Assembly: GCF_014076415.1 (NCBI RefSeq)
Contig: NZ_CP043568.1
Span: 4,092,001 to 4,156,000 of the forward strand
Length of the DNA stretch: 64,000 nucleotides
DNA from: Comamonas testosteroni
GTDB lineage: Bacteria > Pseudomonadota > Gammaproteobacteria > Burkholderiales > Burkholderiaceae_C
Direction of reading: 5' to 3'
Positions 11,966 through 21,201 of the stretch are shown here, one piece after another. Each line of letters starts with the position of its first letter. Position 1 is the stretch's first letter. Position numbers and translations under genes: made by a program. The notes below the pieces were generated by a model. That model did not search any database. It had not been told where the DNA came from and worked only from the letters and a program-made list of their open reading frames with translations.

Positions 11966-13336
11966 TTAGCCCCAGAGCCGGTTGATATCGTTGAAAAAGG
12001 CGACTGACATCATCAGCAATATGACTGCGACGCCTGCACGCTGCAGTCTTTCAGCCCAGACATCAGAGACACTGCGCCCCGTCAAACCTTCCCAAAGATA
12101 ATACATCAGGTGCCCACCATCCAGAACGGGCAATGGTAGCAGGTTGAGAACGCCCAGGCTGATGCTGATCAGCGCGAGGAACGACAGGTATTGCACCAGT
12201 CCCATGCTGGCGGACTTGCCCGCATAGTCTGCGATCGTCAAAGGACCGCTGATATTCTTGAGCGAGGCCTGACCGATCAGCATGCGCCCCATCATGCGCA
12301 GTGTCATGGAAGACAGCTCCCAGGTCTTGTGCACACCGGCACTCAGGCCATCGAGAAAGCCGCGGCGCACCAGCACCATTTCCGGCTGGCTGCCGATGAC
12401 GGCGTTCACACGTGCAGTTGCAGCTTGCCCATCCTTGCCAGGTACTATTTCCGGCTGCACCCGCAGATTCAGACGCTGGCCCGCGCGCTCCACAACCCAC
12501 ACCTGCGGCTCAACCTGTCCAGATGCACCCGAGGCTCGAATCGCGGCACGCGCCTGCGCGCCATCCAGAACTGCCTGAGCATTGATGCTGAGCAGCACAT
12601 CGCCTTTTTGCAGGCCCGCCTTGTCTGCCGGGCCTCCTGCGACAATCTCGTCAATGACCGCGCGGCTCCAGGCTCCCTGCAGCCCCACCTTGTCAAAGAA
12701 AGCCGCATCTGGTTCCTTTTGTTGCAAAGAAGCGAGATCCAGCGGCACGATGCGCGCCGCGCCATGCGCCTGGTCAGCCACTTCCAGCTGCAGGGACTCG
12801 CCTTCAATGGCCGCCGTCGTCACCAGCCAGCGCAAATCACCCAGAGCACGCACAGGCTGCCACTCCTGGCCTCCCACTGCGGCACGCTGCACCCAGTCGC
12901 CACTTTGAATACCGGCCTGATGCAGCAACGTGCCTTCCGGAGGAGCCGCGAGTCGGGCTGCAGGCTCGTTGGCCCCCACCCAGTTGACCACCGCCAGCAG
13001 CACCACGGCCAGCACCAGATTGGCTGCCGGCCCCGCGGCAACAATGGCTGCACGTGAACGCAGGGGCTGATTGTTGAAGGCCAGATGTTTTTCCTCGGGC
13101 CTGACCTCGCCCTCGCGTTCATCAAGCATGCGCACATAGCCGCCCAGAGGCAGCGCTGCGATCACATACTCGGTGCCCGATTTCTTGCCGGCCCAGCGCA
13201 ACAGAGGCTTGCCAAAGCCCACGGAGTAACGCAGCACCTTGACGCCGCAAGCCACGGCAACGCGATAGTGGCCCCACTCATGCACTGCAATCAGAACACC
13301 GAGCGCCACGATGAAAGCCACAACCGTCAGCAACAC
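11966..13336 (-). CDS. rseP: Site-2 intramembrane protease RseP
   Basis: Zinc protease that cuts the anti-sigma factor RseA within the membrane and also clears signal-peptide remnants. I choose the GTG at 13336 because AAGGAG sits six bases upstream; the frame to 13360 (TTG) has no such signal. The 456-residue product has HEWGH at 19-23 in the first membrane segment, a PDZ region (GPADKAGLQKGDVLLSINAQAV) and the second zinc site LPLPVLDGGHLMYYLWE near the C-terminus. It sits between dxr and bamA. Confidence 0.94.
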   Translation of the reverse strand: MLLTVVAFIVALGVLIAVHEWGHYRVAVACGVKVLRYSVGFGKPLLRWAGKKSGTEYVIAALPLGGYVRMLDEREGEVRPEEKHLAFNNQPLRSRAAIVAAGPAANLVLAVVLLAVVNWVGANEPAARLAAPPEGTLLHQAGIQSGDWVQRAAVGGQEWQPVRALGDLRWLVTTAAIEGESLQLEVADQAHGAARIVPLDLASLQQKEPDAAFFDKVGLQGAWSRAVIDEIVAGGPADKAGLQKGDVLLSINAQAVLDGAQARAAIRASGASGQVEPQVWVVERAGQRLNLRVQPEIVPGKDGQAATARVNAVIGSQPEMVLVRRGFLDGLSAGVHKTWELSSMTLRMMGRMLIGQASLKNISGPLTIADYAGKSASMGLVQYLSFLALISISLGVLNLLPLPVLDGGHLMYYLWEGLTGRSVSDVWAERLQRAGVAVILLMMSVAFFNDINRLWG

Positions 13337-13427
13337 CTGAAACTCCTTAATGCCAATCAATGCTTGGAGTGTGCAGCAAGCCGCAAGTTCAACCGCAACT
13401 CCTCAAGCACCCGAACCCGGCGCCAGA

Positions 13428-14606
13428 TCAGCGCGCCCACTGCCTGGCTATGTCAGCCGCACGCTCGCGCGCTCGCTCATCGAGCGCCATCAACTCTTCC
13501 AGACTGCCTACGGCACCGGGCTGCACGGATTCCAGCGTCTGCAGATTGACGGCATGAATGCGGTCAAACGACAGGCGACGCTCCAGGAATGCGGCGACCG
13601 CCACTTCGTTCGCTGCGTTGAGCACCGTGGTTGTGCCCTCGGGCGCGCACAGCGCCTGCCAGGACAGATGAAGGCCCGGAAAGCGCTGCGCATCCGCCTC
13701 CTCGAAGGTCAGCGCCGCCAGCTTGGTGAAATCCAGTACAGGTGCGCCGCTCTCGATGCGCTTGGGCCAGGCCAGACCGCAGGCAATCGGCACCCGCATA
13801 TCAGGCGTTCCCAGCTGGGCGAGCACCGACGAATCCTTGAACTGCACCATGGAGTGCACGATCTGCTGCGGATGGATCACCACCTTGATCTTCTCGGGCG
13901 CCATATCGAACAGCCAGCGCGCCTCGATCACCTCCAGCGCCTTGTTCATCATGGTGGCCGAGTCCACCGAGATCTTGCGCCCCATGGAGAAATTCGGGTG
14001 AGAGCACGCCTGCTCAGGAGTGATCTCGGACAGCGTCGCCGGGTCGCGTTGACGGAAGGGACCGCCGGATGCCGTCAACAGCAAGGAGTCGACGCGATCA
14101 GTCCAGGTGCGGCTGTCTTCGGGCAGACACTGGAAGATGGCCGAGTGCTCGCTATCAATGGGCAGCAAGGTGGCACCATGGCGCTTGACGGTGTCCATGA
14201 ACAGGGCACCGCCCACCACCATGGCCTCCTTGTTGGCCAGCAGCAGACGCTTGCCAGCCCTGGCAGCCGCCAGACAGGGCGCCAGACCGGCCGCTCCGAC
14301 AATCGCCCCCATGACGGCATCCACATCAGGATGCGACGCAATCACTTCAAGAGCATCCCGCTCCTGAAGAACCTGTGTTTGAAGCCCGTTATGCTTGATT
14401 GCCTCAGCCAGTTGACGAGCATGGGGCGCACTGGCCATCACAGCGAACTGCGGCTTGAACTGCGCGCATTGCCTGAGCATCAGATCCACTTGCGTGGCTG
14501 CGCTCAGCGCGAAGATTTCGTATTGTTCAGGGTGGCGTGCCACCACATCCAGGGTATTGGTTCCGATGGAACCGGTAGAACCCAGAACCGTGATTTTCTG
14601 CTTCAT
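13428..14606 (-). CDS. dxr: 1-deoxy-D-xylulose 5-phosphate reductoisomerase
   Basis: Second step of the MEP isoprenoid pathway, converting DXP to MEP with NADPH. 392 residues starting MKQKITVLGSTGSIGTNTLDV (Rossmann GSTGSIG), LLLANKEAMVVGG, the substrate loop ASGGPFR, SVDSATMMNKALEVIEA with metal ligands, and HPQQIVHSMVQF. It overlaps cdsA by four bases (ATGA), which indicates coupled translation. The pathway supplies the undecaprenyl chain made by the nearby uppS product. Confidence 0.97.
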   Translation of the reverse strand: MKQKITVLGSTGSIGTNTLDVVARHPEQYEIFALSAATQVDLMLRQCAQFKPQFAVMASAPHARQLAEAIKHNGLQTQVLQERDALEVIASHPDVDAVMGAIVGAAGLAPCLAAARAGKRLLLANKEAMVVGGALFMDTVKRHGATLLPIDSEHSAIFQCLPEDSRTWTDRVDSLLLTASGGPFRQRDPATLSEITPEQACSHPNFSMGRKISVDSATMMNKALEVIEARWLFDMAPEKIKVVIHPQQIVHSMVQFKDSSVLAQLGTPDMRVPIACGLAWPKRIESGAPVLDFTKLAALTFEEADAQRFPGLHLSWQALCAPEGTTTVLNAANEVAVAAFLERRLSFDRIHAVNLQTLESVQPGAVGSLEELMALDERARERAADIARQWAR

Positions 14607-15460
14607 GGATGCACAAAGGATGAGAGCATCATCGCCAACGGCAGTGTGGGCAGGAGAGCATCAATGCGATCCAGGACACCACCATGGCCGGGCAGCAAGC
14701 CGCTGCTGTCCTTGACACCGACGCTGCGCTTGATGAGGGATTCGACCAGGTCGCCCACCACACTCATCGCAGCCATAAACACCGCAGCCAGCAGCAGGAA
14801 CCAAAGTCCGCGCGACTGCAGCACCGAATAGAAACTGGGAACACCGGCGCCGTAGTGACGATCTGCCCAGCTCCAGACCAGAGCCAGAACAATCACCCCC
14901 AGCATGCCGCCCCAGACACCTTCCCAGCTCTTGCCGGGACTGATGGAAGGAGCAAGCTTGTTCCTGGTGAACTTCAGGCCGAAAGTGCGACCCGCAAAGT
15001 AGGCAAAAACATCGGCCACCCAGACCAGCACCAGCACCGACAGCAGGAAGTTGATGCCGATATTGCGCGCCTGCACCACGGCCAGCCAGGCCAGCCACAA
15101 TGCCAGCACGCCGCCGACCAGACGGACTGCTGCCGGAATATGCGGCCAGCCCGCCACACCAGCGCGCAGCAGCAAAACGCCCCCCAGCACCCAGAGGGAA
15201 CCCGCAATCAGCCACACCGTGGGCAGAGGCTGATCCACCCAGCCGGCCCACCAGGAGCCAGCGCACAGCGCCGTACAGACAGCACCCAGAGCCAGCGAGC
15301 CTGCCTGTCCAAAACCATTGAGTCGCCCCCACTCCCAGGCACCGGCCGCCATGAACAACAGCATCAGTGCGGCAAAAGGCACGGTGCTGGCCGTATAAAA
15401 CAGTGCCGGCAGCAAAATGGCCAGCAGAATCAAGGCGGTAATGACGCGCTGCTTGAGCAT
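14603..15460 (-). CDS. cdsA: Phosphatidate cytidylyltransferase
   Basis: Makes CDP-diacylglycerol from CTP and phosphatidic acid, the branch point for all membrane phospholipids. 285 residues, about eight hydrophobic segments, and the C-terminal CDP-alcohol signature VGDLVESLIKRSVGVKDSSGLLPGHGGVLDRIDALL. The start MLKQRVITALILLAIL is followed at once by the first membrane helix. It is coupled to dxr and lies 14 bases after uppS. Confidence 0.96.
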   Translation of the reverse strand: MLKQRVITALILLAILLPALFYTASTVPFAALMLLFMAAGAWEWGRLNGFGQAGSLALGAVCTALCAGSWWAGWVDQPLPTVWLIAGSLWVLGGVLLLRAGVAGWPHIPAAVRLVGGVLALWLAWLAVVQARNIGINFLLSVLVLVWVADVFAYFAGRTFGLKFTRNKLAPSISPGKSWEGVWGGMLGVIVLALVWSWADRHYGAGVPSFYSVLQSRGLWFLLLAAVFMAAMSVVGDLVESLIKRSVGVKDSSGLLPGHGGVLDRIDALLPTLPLAMMLSSFVHP

Positions 15461-15474
15461 GGCACCTCTTATGG

Positions 15475-16212
15475 TTAAGCCGTCAGGGTGACGGTGGATG
15501 ATGGTTGAATCTGCTCGGAAGTCTGGCCGAAGCGGCGCTCACGACCGCCAAACACGGCAATGGCCTCGTCAAGAGCCGCCTCGTCGAAATCAGGCCACAG
15601 GGCATTGCTGAAAAAAAGCTCTGTATAAGCAGCCTGCCAGAGCAGGAAATTGCTGATGCGGGTTTCACCGCCGGTGCGGATCATGAGATCAGGATCCGGC
15701 ACATGGGCCAAGGCCATGGCCCTGTCCAGATTCTCGGGAGTCAGCTCCAGCCCCTGGGCCACCAACTTCTGTGCAGCCTGGGCTATATCCCAGCGGCCGC
15801 CGTAGTTGAAGCAGACGTTGAGAACCAGACGCGTGTTGTGGGCGGTGATGCGCTCAGCCTCGGCCAAGCCCTCTCGAACCTTGTCGCTCAGCCCCTGACG
15901 GTCGCCGACAAAGTACAGACGCACGCCGTCGCGGCTGAGTTGAGCGACTTCCTTGGCCAGGGCATTGGCCAGCAGGCTCATGAGCCCCGAAACCTCTTCC
16001 TGAGGCCTGTTCCAGTTCTCGGAGGAAAACGCAAACACCGTGAGCACCTGCACGCCGCGCTCGACGCAGGCGCGAGCGCAGCGGCGCAGGGACTCCACCC
16101 CCTGCTTGTGACCGGCAAGACGTGGAAGCAGACGGCGCTTGGCCCACCGTCCGTTGCCGTCCATGATGACGGCGATATGGCGCGGAACCGCGCCGTTTTT
16201 CTTGGATGTCAA
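15475..16212 (-). CDS. uppS: Undecaprenyl diphosphate synthase
   Basis: Cis-prenyltransferase that builds the C55 lipid carrier for peptidoglycan and O-antigen. 245 residues; signature IAVIMDGNGRWAKRR with the catalytic Asp, FAFSSENWNRP, and PDPDLMIRTGGETRISNFLLWQAAYTEL. The start is a TTG at 16212 with AAGGA nine bases upstream; no in-frame ATG precedes the conserved VIMDGNGRW block, so a rare start codon seems real and may limit expression. Confidence 0.95.
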   Translation of the reverse strand: MTSKKNGAVPRHIAVIMDGNGRWAKRRLLPRLAGHKQGVESLRRCARACVERGVQVLTVFAFSSENWNRPQEEVSGLMSLLANALAKEVAQLSRDGVRLYFVGDRQGLSDKVREGLAEAERITAHNTRLVLNVCFNYGGRWDIAQAAQKLVAQGLELTPENLDRAMALAHVPDPDLMIRTGGETRISNFLLWQAAYTELFFSNALWPDFDEAALDEAIAVFGGRERRFGQTSEQIQPSSTVTLTA

Positions 16213-16235
16213 AAGTGCAAGTCCTTTGGAAAGAC

Positions 16236-16796
16236 TCAGACCGCCATGATGTCCTGTTCCTTGGCCGCCACCAGCGTATCGACCTCGGCAATATGCTTGT
16301 CGGTGATCTTCTGGATTTCGGCTTCGGAGCGCTTCTGATCGTCTTCAGAGGCTTCCTTGTCCTTGACCAGCTTCTTCACGCCTTCGTTGGCATCGCGGCG
16401 CAGGTTGCGAACGGCAATCTTGGCGTTCTCGCCTTCGTTGCGCGCCAGCTTGGTCATTTCCTTGCGGCGCTCTTCGCTCATGGGAGGCATGGGCACGCGA
16501 ATCAGATCGCCCATGGAGGCAGGATTCAGGCCCAGATCACTCTCGCGAATGGCCTTTTCCACCTTGGCAGCCATGTTCTTTTCCCAGGGCTGCACGCTGA
16601 TGGTGCGGGAATCCAGCAAAGACACATTGGCCACCTGAGACAGAGGCACCATGGAGCCGTAGTACTCGACATGAATGGCATCCAGCAGCGCGGGATTCGC
16701 ACGGCCGGTACGCACGCGAGCCAGGTTGTTCTTCAGAGCCTCGATGGACTGACCCATCTTGGTTTCGGTGTTCTTTTTGATTTCAGCGATCGTCAT
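16236..16796 (-). CDS. frr: Ribosome-recycling factor
   Basis: Splits post-termination ribosomes together with EF-G. 186 residues, the usual length, starting [39 protein letters not shown], with [22 protein letters not shown] and the C-terminal helix ([21 protein letters not shown]). The ATG at 16796 has AAGGAA eight to nine bases upstream. A longer open frame reaching 17210 is a shadow of pyrH. It lies 37 bases after pyrH and 23 before uppS. Confidence 0.97.
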   Translation of the reverse strand: MTIAEIKKNTETKMGQSIEALKNNLARVRTGRANPALLDAIHVEYYGSMVPLSQVANVSLLDSRTISVQPWEKNMAAKVEKAIRESDLGLNPASMGDLIRVPMPPMSEERRKEMTKLARNEGENAKIAVRNLRRDANEGVKKLVKDKEASEDDQKRSEAEIQKITDKHIAEVDTLVAAKEQDIMAV

Positions 16797-16833
16797 GTTC
16801 TTGTTCCTTTGCGGGCATGTGGCGGCAAAACGC

Positions 16834-17556
16834 TCAAGCGTACACCAGAGTGCCTTCGTCTTCACCCATGACCACGCGCTTGAGTGCGCCGGGCTTGACG
16901 ATGGAGAACACGCGAATCGGCAGCTTCTGGTCGCGGCACAGCGCGAAAGCCGTGGCATCCATGATGCCCAGATTGCGCGAGATGGCCTCATCGAAAGCCA
17001 GCTTGTCGTAACGCGTGGCCGAAGGATCCTTGACCGGATCAGCCGTGTACACGCCATCCACCTTGGTGGCCTTGAGCACGACTTCGGCGCCGATTTCAGC
17101 ACCGCGCAGCGCAGCGGCCGTGTCGGTGGTGAAGAAGGGATTGCCCGTGCCGGCAGCGAACACCACGACCTTGCCCTCTTCCAGGTACTGCAGCGCCTTG
17201 GGACGCACATAGGGCTCGACCACCTGCTCGATACCGATGGCGGACATCACGCGAGCCGTCAAACCCTGCTTGTCCATGGCATCTGCCAGAGCCAGGGCGT
17301 TCATCACCGTGGCCAGCATGCCCATATAGTCGGCAGTCGCACGGTCCATGCCGACCGAGCCACCTGCCACGCCGCGGAAGATGTTGCCGCCGCCGATCAC
17401 CACGGCAACCTGCACACCCACCTTGGTCACTTCCACGATCTCAGCCACCATGCGTTCGATGGTTGCACGGTTGATGCCGAACTGGTCATCTCCCATTAAC
17501 GCCTCCCCCGACAGCTTGAGCAAGATGCGCTTGTGGGCTGGAATGGCGTTGGACAT
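16834..17556 (-). CDS. pyrH: UMP kinase
   Basis: Phosphorylates UMP to UDP, the committed step towards all pyrimidine nucleotides. 240 residues of the amino-acid-kinase fold: [13 protein letters not shown] at the N-terminus, [30 protein letters not shown] and [12 protein letters not shown]. The family is an allosteric hexamer activated by GTP and inhibited by UTP. It sits between tsf and frr as in most bacteria. Confidence 0.97.
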   Translation of the reverse strand: MSNAIPAHKRILLKLSGEALMGDDQFGINRATIERMVAEIVEVTKVGVQVAVVIGGGNIFRGVAGGSVGMDRATADYMGMLATVMNALALADAMDKQGLTARVMSAIGIEQVVEPYVRPKALQYLEEGKVVVFAAGTGNPFFTTDTAAALRGAEIGAEVVLKATKVDGVYTADPVKDPSATRYDKLAFDEAISRNLGIMDATAFALCRDQKLPIRVFSIVKPGALKRVVMGEDEGTLVYA

Positions 17557-17599
17557 GGTGTTTCTCCGATGGAAGTTGAATGAGTATGAAAACGGGAGG

Positions 17600-17633
17600 G
17601 GAATAAATCAATCGCGGCTCTAGGCCGCGATTG
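17600..17633 (-). terminator. Intrinsic terminator after tsf
   Basis: A perfect 10-bp stem (17609-17618 with 17624-17633, CAATCGCGGC/GCCGCGATTG) and a five-base loop, followed on the minus strand by ATTTATT. It separates tsf from pyrH, so pyrH-frr and the genes below may need their own promoter or readthrough. Confidence 0.7.
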
Positions 17634-17649
17634 TTGCTAAGGCTTAGGT

Positions 17650-18543
17650 TTAAGCACCAGCCTTGGCTGCTGCCACCTGGGCAGCCACTTCAGCGGCGAA
17701 GTCATCAGTCTTCTTCTCAATGCCTTCACCCACGACATACATCGTGAACGCCTTCACATTGGTGTTGGCAGCCTTGAGCATCTGAGCCACGGTTTGCTTG
17801 CCGTCAGCAGCCTTCACGAAGACCTGGTCAGCCAGGGACACTTCCTTCAGGTACTTCTGCACGGAGCCTTCCACCATCTTGGAAACGATGTCGGCAGGCT
17901 TGCCGGATTCGGCTGCCTTGCCTTCGGCCACAGCGCGTTCCTTGGCGATCAGGTCAGCAGGCACGTCAGCGGAAGTCAGAGCCACGGGCTTCATGGCAGC
18001 CACGTGCATTGCCACGTCCTTGGCAGCAGCAGCGTCGCCGTCGAACTCGACCACCACGCCAATGCGGGTGCCGTGCACGTAGGCAGCCAGGCCAGCGCCG
18101 CTGAAAGCCTTGAAGCGACGGAAGGACATGTTTTCGCCGATCTTGCCGATCAGACCCTTGCGCACGTCTTCCAGAGTGGGGCCGTAGCCGTCTTGTTCGT
18201 AGGCCAGAGCGCCCAGAGCGTCCAGGTCAGCAGGGTTGTGCTCAGCGACCAGCTTGGCAGCGGCGTTGGCCATGGCCAGGAAGCTGTCGTTCTTGGACAC
18301 GAAGTCGGTTTCGCTGTTCACTTCGATCAGGCCGCCCTTGCCGCCGTCGATGAAAGCAGCCACAACGCCTTCAGCAGTCACACGGGAAGCGGCCTTGCCA
18401 GCCTTGGTACCCAGCTTGACGCGCAGCAGCTCTTCAGCCTTGGCCATATCGCCATCAGCTTCGGTCAGAGCCTTCTTGCATTCCATCATGGGGGCGTCGG
18501 TCTTGGCGCGCAGTTCAGCGACCATGCTTGCAGTAATTGCCAT
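17650..18543 (-). CDS. tsf: Elongation factor Ts
   Basis: Exchanges GDP for GTP on EF-Tu. 297 residues; N-terminal UBA-like domain ([43 protein letters not shown]), then [28 protein letters not shown], and the core subdomains with coiled-coil. It is downstream of rpsB, but separated from it by a strong terminator and by a dispersed repeat, so its expression relative to S2 is probably set by readthrough or by a separate promoter in the gap. Confidence 0.98.
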   Translation of the reverse strand: MAITASMVAELRAKTDAPMMECKKALTEADGDMAKAEELLRVKLGTKAGKAASRVTAEGVVAAFIDGGKGGLIEVNSETDFVSKNDSFLAMANAAAKLVAEHNPADLDALGALAYEQDGYGPTLEDVRKGLIGKIGENMSFRRFKAFSGAGLAAYVHGTRIGVVVEFDGDAAAAKDVAMHVAAMKPVALTSADVPADLIAKERAVAEGKAAESGKPADIVSKMVEGSVQKYLKEVSLADQVFVKAADGKQTVAQMLKAANTNVKAFTMYVVGEGIEKKTDDFAAEVAAQVAAAKAGA

Positions 18544-18581
18544 CGTATTTCTCCAGTATCAGTTCGATTCGTTACAGGAAC

Positions 18582-18656
18582 GACTTACGCAAACTGGCAA
18601 AGGCACGAAACTCGCCTTTGTGACACACCGCCGGTGCATTCTTTCTTGCGTAAGTC
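18582..18656. repeat. Three-way-junction intergenic repeat, copy 2
   Basis: A 75-base element with perfect 11-base ends GACTTACGCAA (18582-18592) and TTGCGTAAGTC (18646-18656). Two hairpins sit inside: CAAAGGC/GCCTTTG (18598-18604 and 18614-18620) and CACC/GGTG (18626-18629 and 18633-18636). The predicted fold is a closing helix with two arms, about the size of a tRNA. The end sequence and layout match the element at 4748-4824, while the arm sequences differ, which suggests selection for structure. It lies 38 bases upstream of tsf. Confidence 0.65.
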
Positions 18657-18673
18657 CAGTCAGGATTCCGGCT

Positions 18674-18706
18674 AAAAAAACGGGGCTACCTAGAGCCCCG
18701 CTTTTT
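18674..18706 (-). terminator. Intrinsic terminator between rpsB and tsf
   Basis: Stem CGGGGCT/AGCCCCG (18681-18687 and 18694-18700), loop six bases, followed on the minus strand by seven T. A T run also follows on plus. It would cut most rpsB transcripts before tsf. Confidence 0.8.
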
Positions 18707-18737
18707 CTCGCGATGCGGTCGCGCAGCCGGACTTCGC

Positions 18738-19490
18738 TTAGGCGGCGGATTCTTCCACTTCCACGAACTCGTCGCCGTTCTCACCGGCAGCAGCCTTCAC
18801 CACGTCGTTCAGACGAGCTTCACGGCCTTCCAGGATTGCGTCGGCGATGCCTTGGGCATACAGCTGCACAGCCTTGGCGGAGTCGTCGTTACCAGGGATC
18901 ACGTAGTCGATGCCGTCGGGGTTGTGGTTGGTGTCAACCACGCCGATCAGAGGAATGCCCAGCTTCTTGGCTTCAGCGATAGCGATCTTGTGGAAGCCCA
19001 CGTCGATCACGAAAATGGCGTCGGGCAGACCGTTCATGTCCTGAATGCCGCCGATGTCCTTTTCCAGCTTTTCCAGTTCGCGAACGAACATCAGCTGTTC
19101 CTTCTTGGACATGGATTCCAGACCAGCTTCTTGCTGAGCCTTCATGTCCTTCAGACGCTTGATGGAGGTCTTGACGGTCTTGAAGTTGGTCAGCATGCCG
19201 CCCAGCCAGCGCTGGTCAACGAAGGGCACGCCAGCGCGCTTGGCTTCTTCAGCCACCAGCTCACGGGCTTGACGCTTTGTACCCACCATCAGGATGGTGC
19301 CGCCGTTAGCAGTCAGCTGCTTGGCGAACTTCTGGGCTTCCTGGAACATCGGCAGGGACTTTTCCAGGTTGATGATGTGGATCTTGTTGCGGGCACCGAA
19401 GATGAACGGAGCCATCTTGGGATTCCAGAAACGAGTTTGGTGACCGAAGTGGACGCCGGCTTCCAGCATCTCGCGCATTGTTACTGCCAT
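18738..19490 (-). CDS. rpsB: 30S ribosomal protein S2
   Basis: Small-subunit protein needed for S1 binding and translation initiation. 250 residues beginning [45 protein letters not shown], with [20 protein letters not shown] and [24 protein letters not shown] at 19490 is preceded by GAGG at eight bases; the open frame to 19625 is spurious. The 225 bases between it and the divergent amidase hold its leader and promoter; I see no hexamers there clear enough to call. Confidence 0.98.
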   Translation of the reverse strand: MAVTMREMLEAGVHFGHQTRFWNPKMAPFIFGARNKIHIINLEKSLPMFQEAQKFAKQLTANGGTILMVGTKRQARELVAEEAKRAGVPFVDQRWLGGMLTNFKTVKTSIKRLKDMKAQQEAGLESMSKKEQLMFVRELEKLEKDIGGIQDMNGLPDAIFVIDVGFHKIAIAEAKKLGIPLIGVVDTNHNPDGIDYVIPGNDDSAKAVQLYAQGIADAILEGREARLNDVVKAAAGENGDEFVEVEESAA

Positions 19491-19715
19491 GTTAATTACC
19501 TCAAAGGTTGGGTCTAAAATCCGGCCCAACGATTGCAGCCGCCTTGAAAAAGCGTCTGCAACACCTTGAATAGGCCGGTTTGCTATTTGCCTTGCCGACT
19601 TAAAAGCAATTGTTGCAACACACAAAACGCCATCGCATCAACCACTTTCAGAGCTTTTCAAGTCAATCCTCACGGACTAACCCTTAGCAAAGCCGCAAAA
19701 TTTTAGCACACTGCC

Positions 19716-21104
19716 ATGCAACTCGACCTCAGTCACGTCGCTCTTGAGATTCGCGAAGGCCGCCAAAGCGCCGCAAACCTCATGCAAATGAGCATTGCTG
19801 CCGCCCAAAGCCCCTTGTGCGCCAACGTTTTCAGCCAGACTTTTTTTGACGAGGCACGCTGGGCTGCTGCAGAAACGCCATCCGCTGCCCCCCTGGCCGG
19901 CCTGGCCATCTCGGTCAAGGACCTGTTCGACACGCAAGGCACACGCAGTGCCGCCAGCTCCCTGGTGCTGCAGGATGCGCCTGTCGCCCAGACAGACGCC
20001 ACGGCCGTCGCCCGCCTGCGCGCAGCAGGTGCCGCCATCATCGGCCGCACCCATATGGTCGAGTTCGCTTTTTCCGGCGTGGGCGTGAACCCGCATTTCG
20101 GCACCCCCGCCGCGCTGGACGCCCGCCACCCCGCCAACCCTCAGCTGGCGCCCACGTGGCCGGCCCGCATTCCTGGCGGCTCCTCTTCAGGCGCTGCCGT
20201 TTCCGTCGCCAGCGGCGCCGCCTGGGCGGCGCTGGGCTCGGATACCGGGGGCTCCATTCGCATTCCCGCTGCACTCAATGGACTAGTGGGCTTCAAAAGC
20301 ACGGCCAGGCTGGTTCCCACGGAAGGAACAGTGCCACTCGCGCCCACGCTGGACACCGCCTGTGCCATTACCCGCAGCGTGCGCGATGCCGTGCTGCTGC
20401 ACGAGATTCTGGCCGAGCGCAAAGTCGCCAAGGACGAACGCAGCCTGAGCCAGTGGCGCCTGGCAGTGCCACGCCCCCTGTTCTTCGAGCAGATAGAACC
20501 TGCCGTGCGCATCGCCTTCGAACGCAGCATTGCCAAACTGCAGGCCGACGGCGCACAGATCGAGTGGATTGACCTGCCCGAGCTGGAGGAGTTGGACGAC
20601 ATCAACACCATCGGCGGCTTCTCGCCCACCGAAAGCTATGCCTGGCACCGCCACCATCTGCAGGATCCCGCCAAAGCCGCGCTCTACGATCCCCGGGTTC
20701 GCTCCCGCATAGAGCGCGGCGCGACCATGAGCGCTGCCGACTATCTGGATCTGCTGGCCGCGCGCAAGCGCTGGATTGCCAGGATGGAGAGCGTCATTGC
20801 CGGCCATGACGCCCTGCTATCGCCCACCACGCCGATCACGGCACCCACGATTGCATCCGTCGCCCCGGCCAACGGCTTCGATGCTGCAGCCGACCTCAGG
20901 CGTGACGAAGAATTTTTCCGCGTCAACAGCCTGCTGCTGCGCAATACCAGCGTGGTCAACATGCTGGACGGCTGCGCCCTGTCACTGCCGTGCCACAACG
21001 CGAACGAGCTCCCCATGGGCCTGATGATCTGGCATGCCGCCCTGCACGACGACGCCGTCCTGAATATCAGCGCGGGCATAGAAGCCGTGCTCAATCGCGT
21101 CTGA
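19716..21104 (+). CDS. Amidase signature-family hydrolase
   Basis: A 462-residue amide hydrolase of the GatA/AtzF superfamily. The Ser-cisSer-Lys triad is in place: Lys68 in LAISVKDLFDTQG, the cis-Ser in IPGGSSSGAAVSVASG (about 156-158) and the nucleophile Ser180 in GSDTGGSIRIPAALNGLVGFK. Function is not GatA: there is no gatB or gatC nearby and the C-terminal part is of the stand-alone amidase type. The substrate cannot be deduced. It is divergent from rpsB and about 100 bases upstream of the NAD(P)HX repair gene. Confidence 0.88.
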   Translation: MQLDLSHVALEIREGRQSAANLMQMSIAAAQSPLCANVFSQTFFDEARWAAAETPSAAPLAGLAISVKDLFDTQGTRSAASSLVLQDAPVAQTDATAVARLRAAGAAIIGRTHMVEFAFSGVGVNPHFGTPAALDARHPANPQLAPTWPARIPGGSSSGAAVSVASGAAWAALGSDTGGSIRIPAALNGLVGFKSTARLVPTEGTVPLAPTLDTACAITRSVRDAVLLHEILAERKVAKDERSLSQWRLAVPRPLFFEQIEPAVRIAFERSIAKLQADGAQIEWIDLPELEELDDINTIGGFSPTESYAWHRHHLQDPAKAALYDPRVRSRIERGATMSAADYLDLLAARKRWIARMESVIAGHDALLSPTTPITAPTIASVAPANGFDAAADLRRDEEFFRVNSLLLRNTSVVNMLDGCALSLPCHNANELPMGLMIWHAALHDDAVLNISAGIEAVLNRV

Positions 21105-21201
21105 TTTCACTTTTTGTAGCTACAACCGCTTATGGTCACTGGTCTACAAGGCAAAAATCATCAAAACCCACAAATGCGCGACCTGAGGCTATCCTCGGAC
21201 C

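Noticed and set aside
21112..21170. Imperfect repeat TGTAG...CTACA between the amidase and nnr as a mobile element
   Set aside because: Arms of five bases only; expected by chance in this length.
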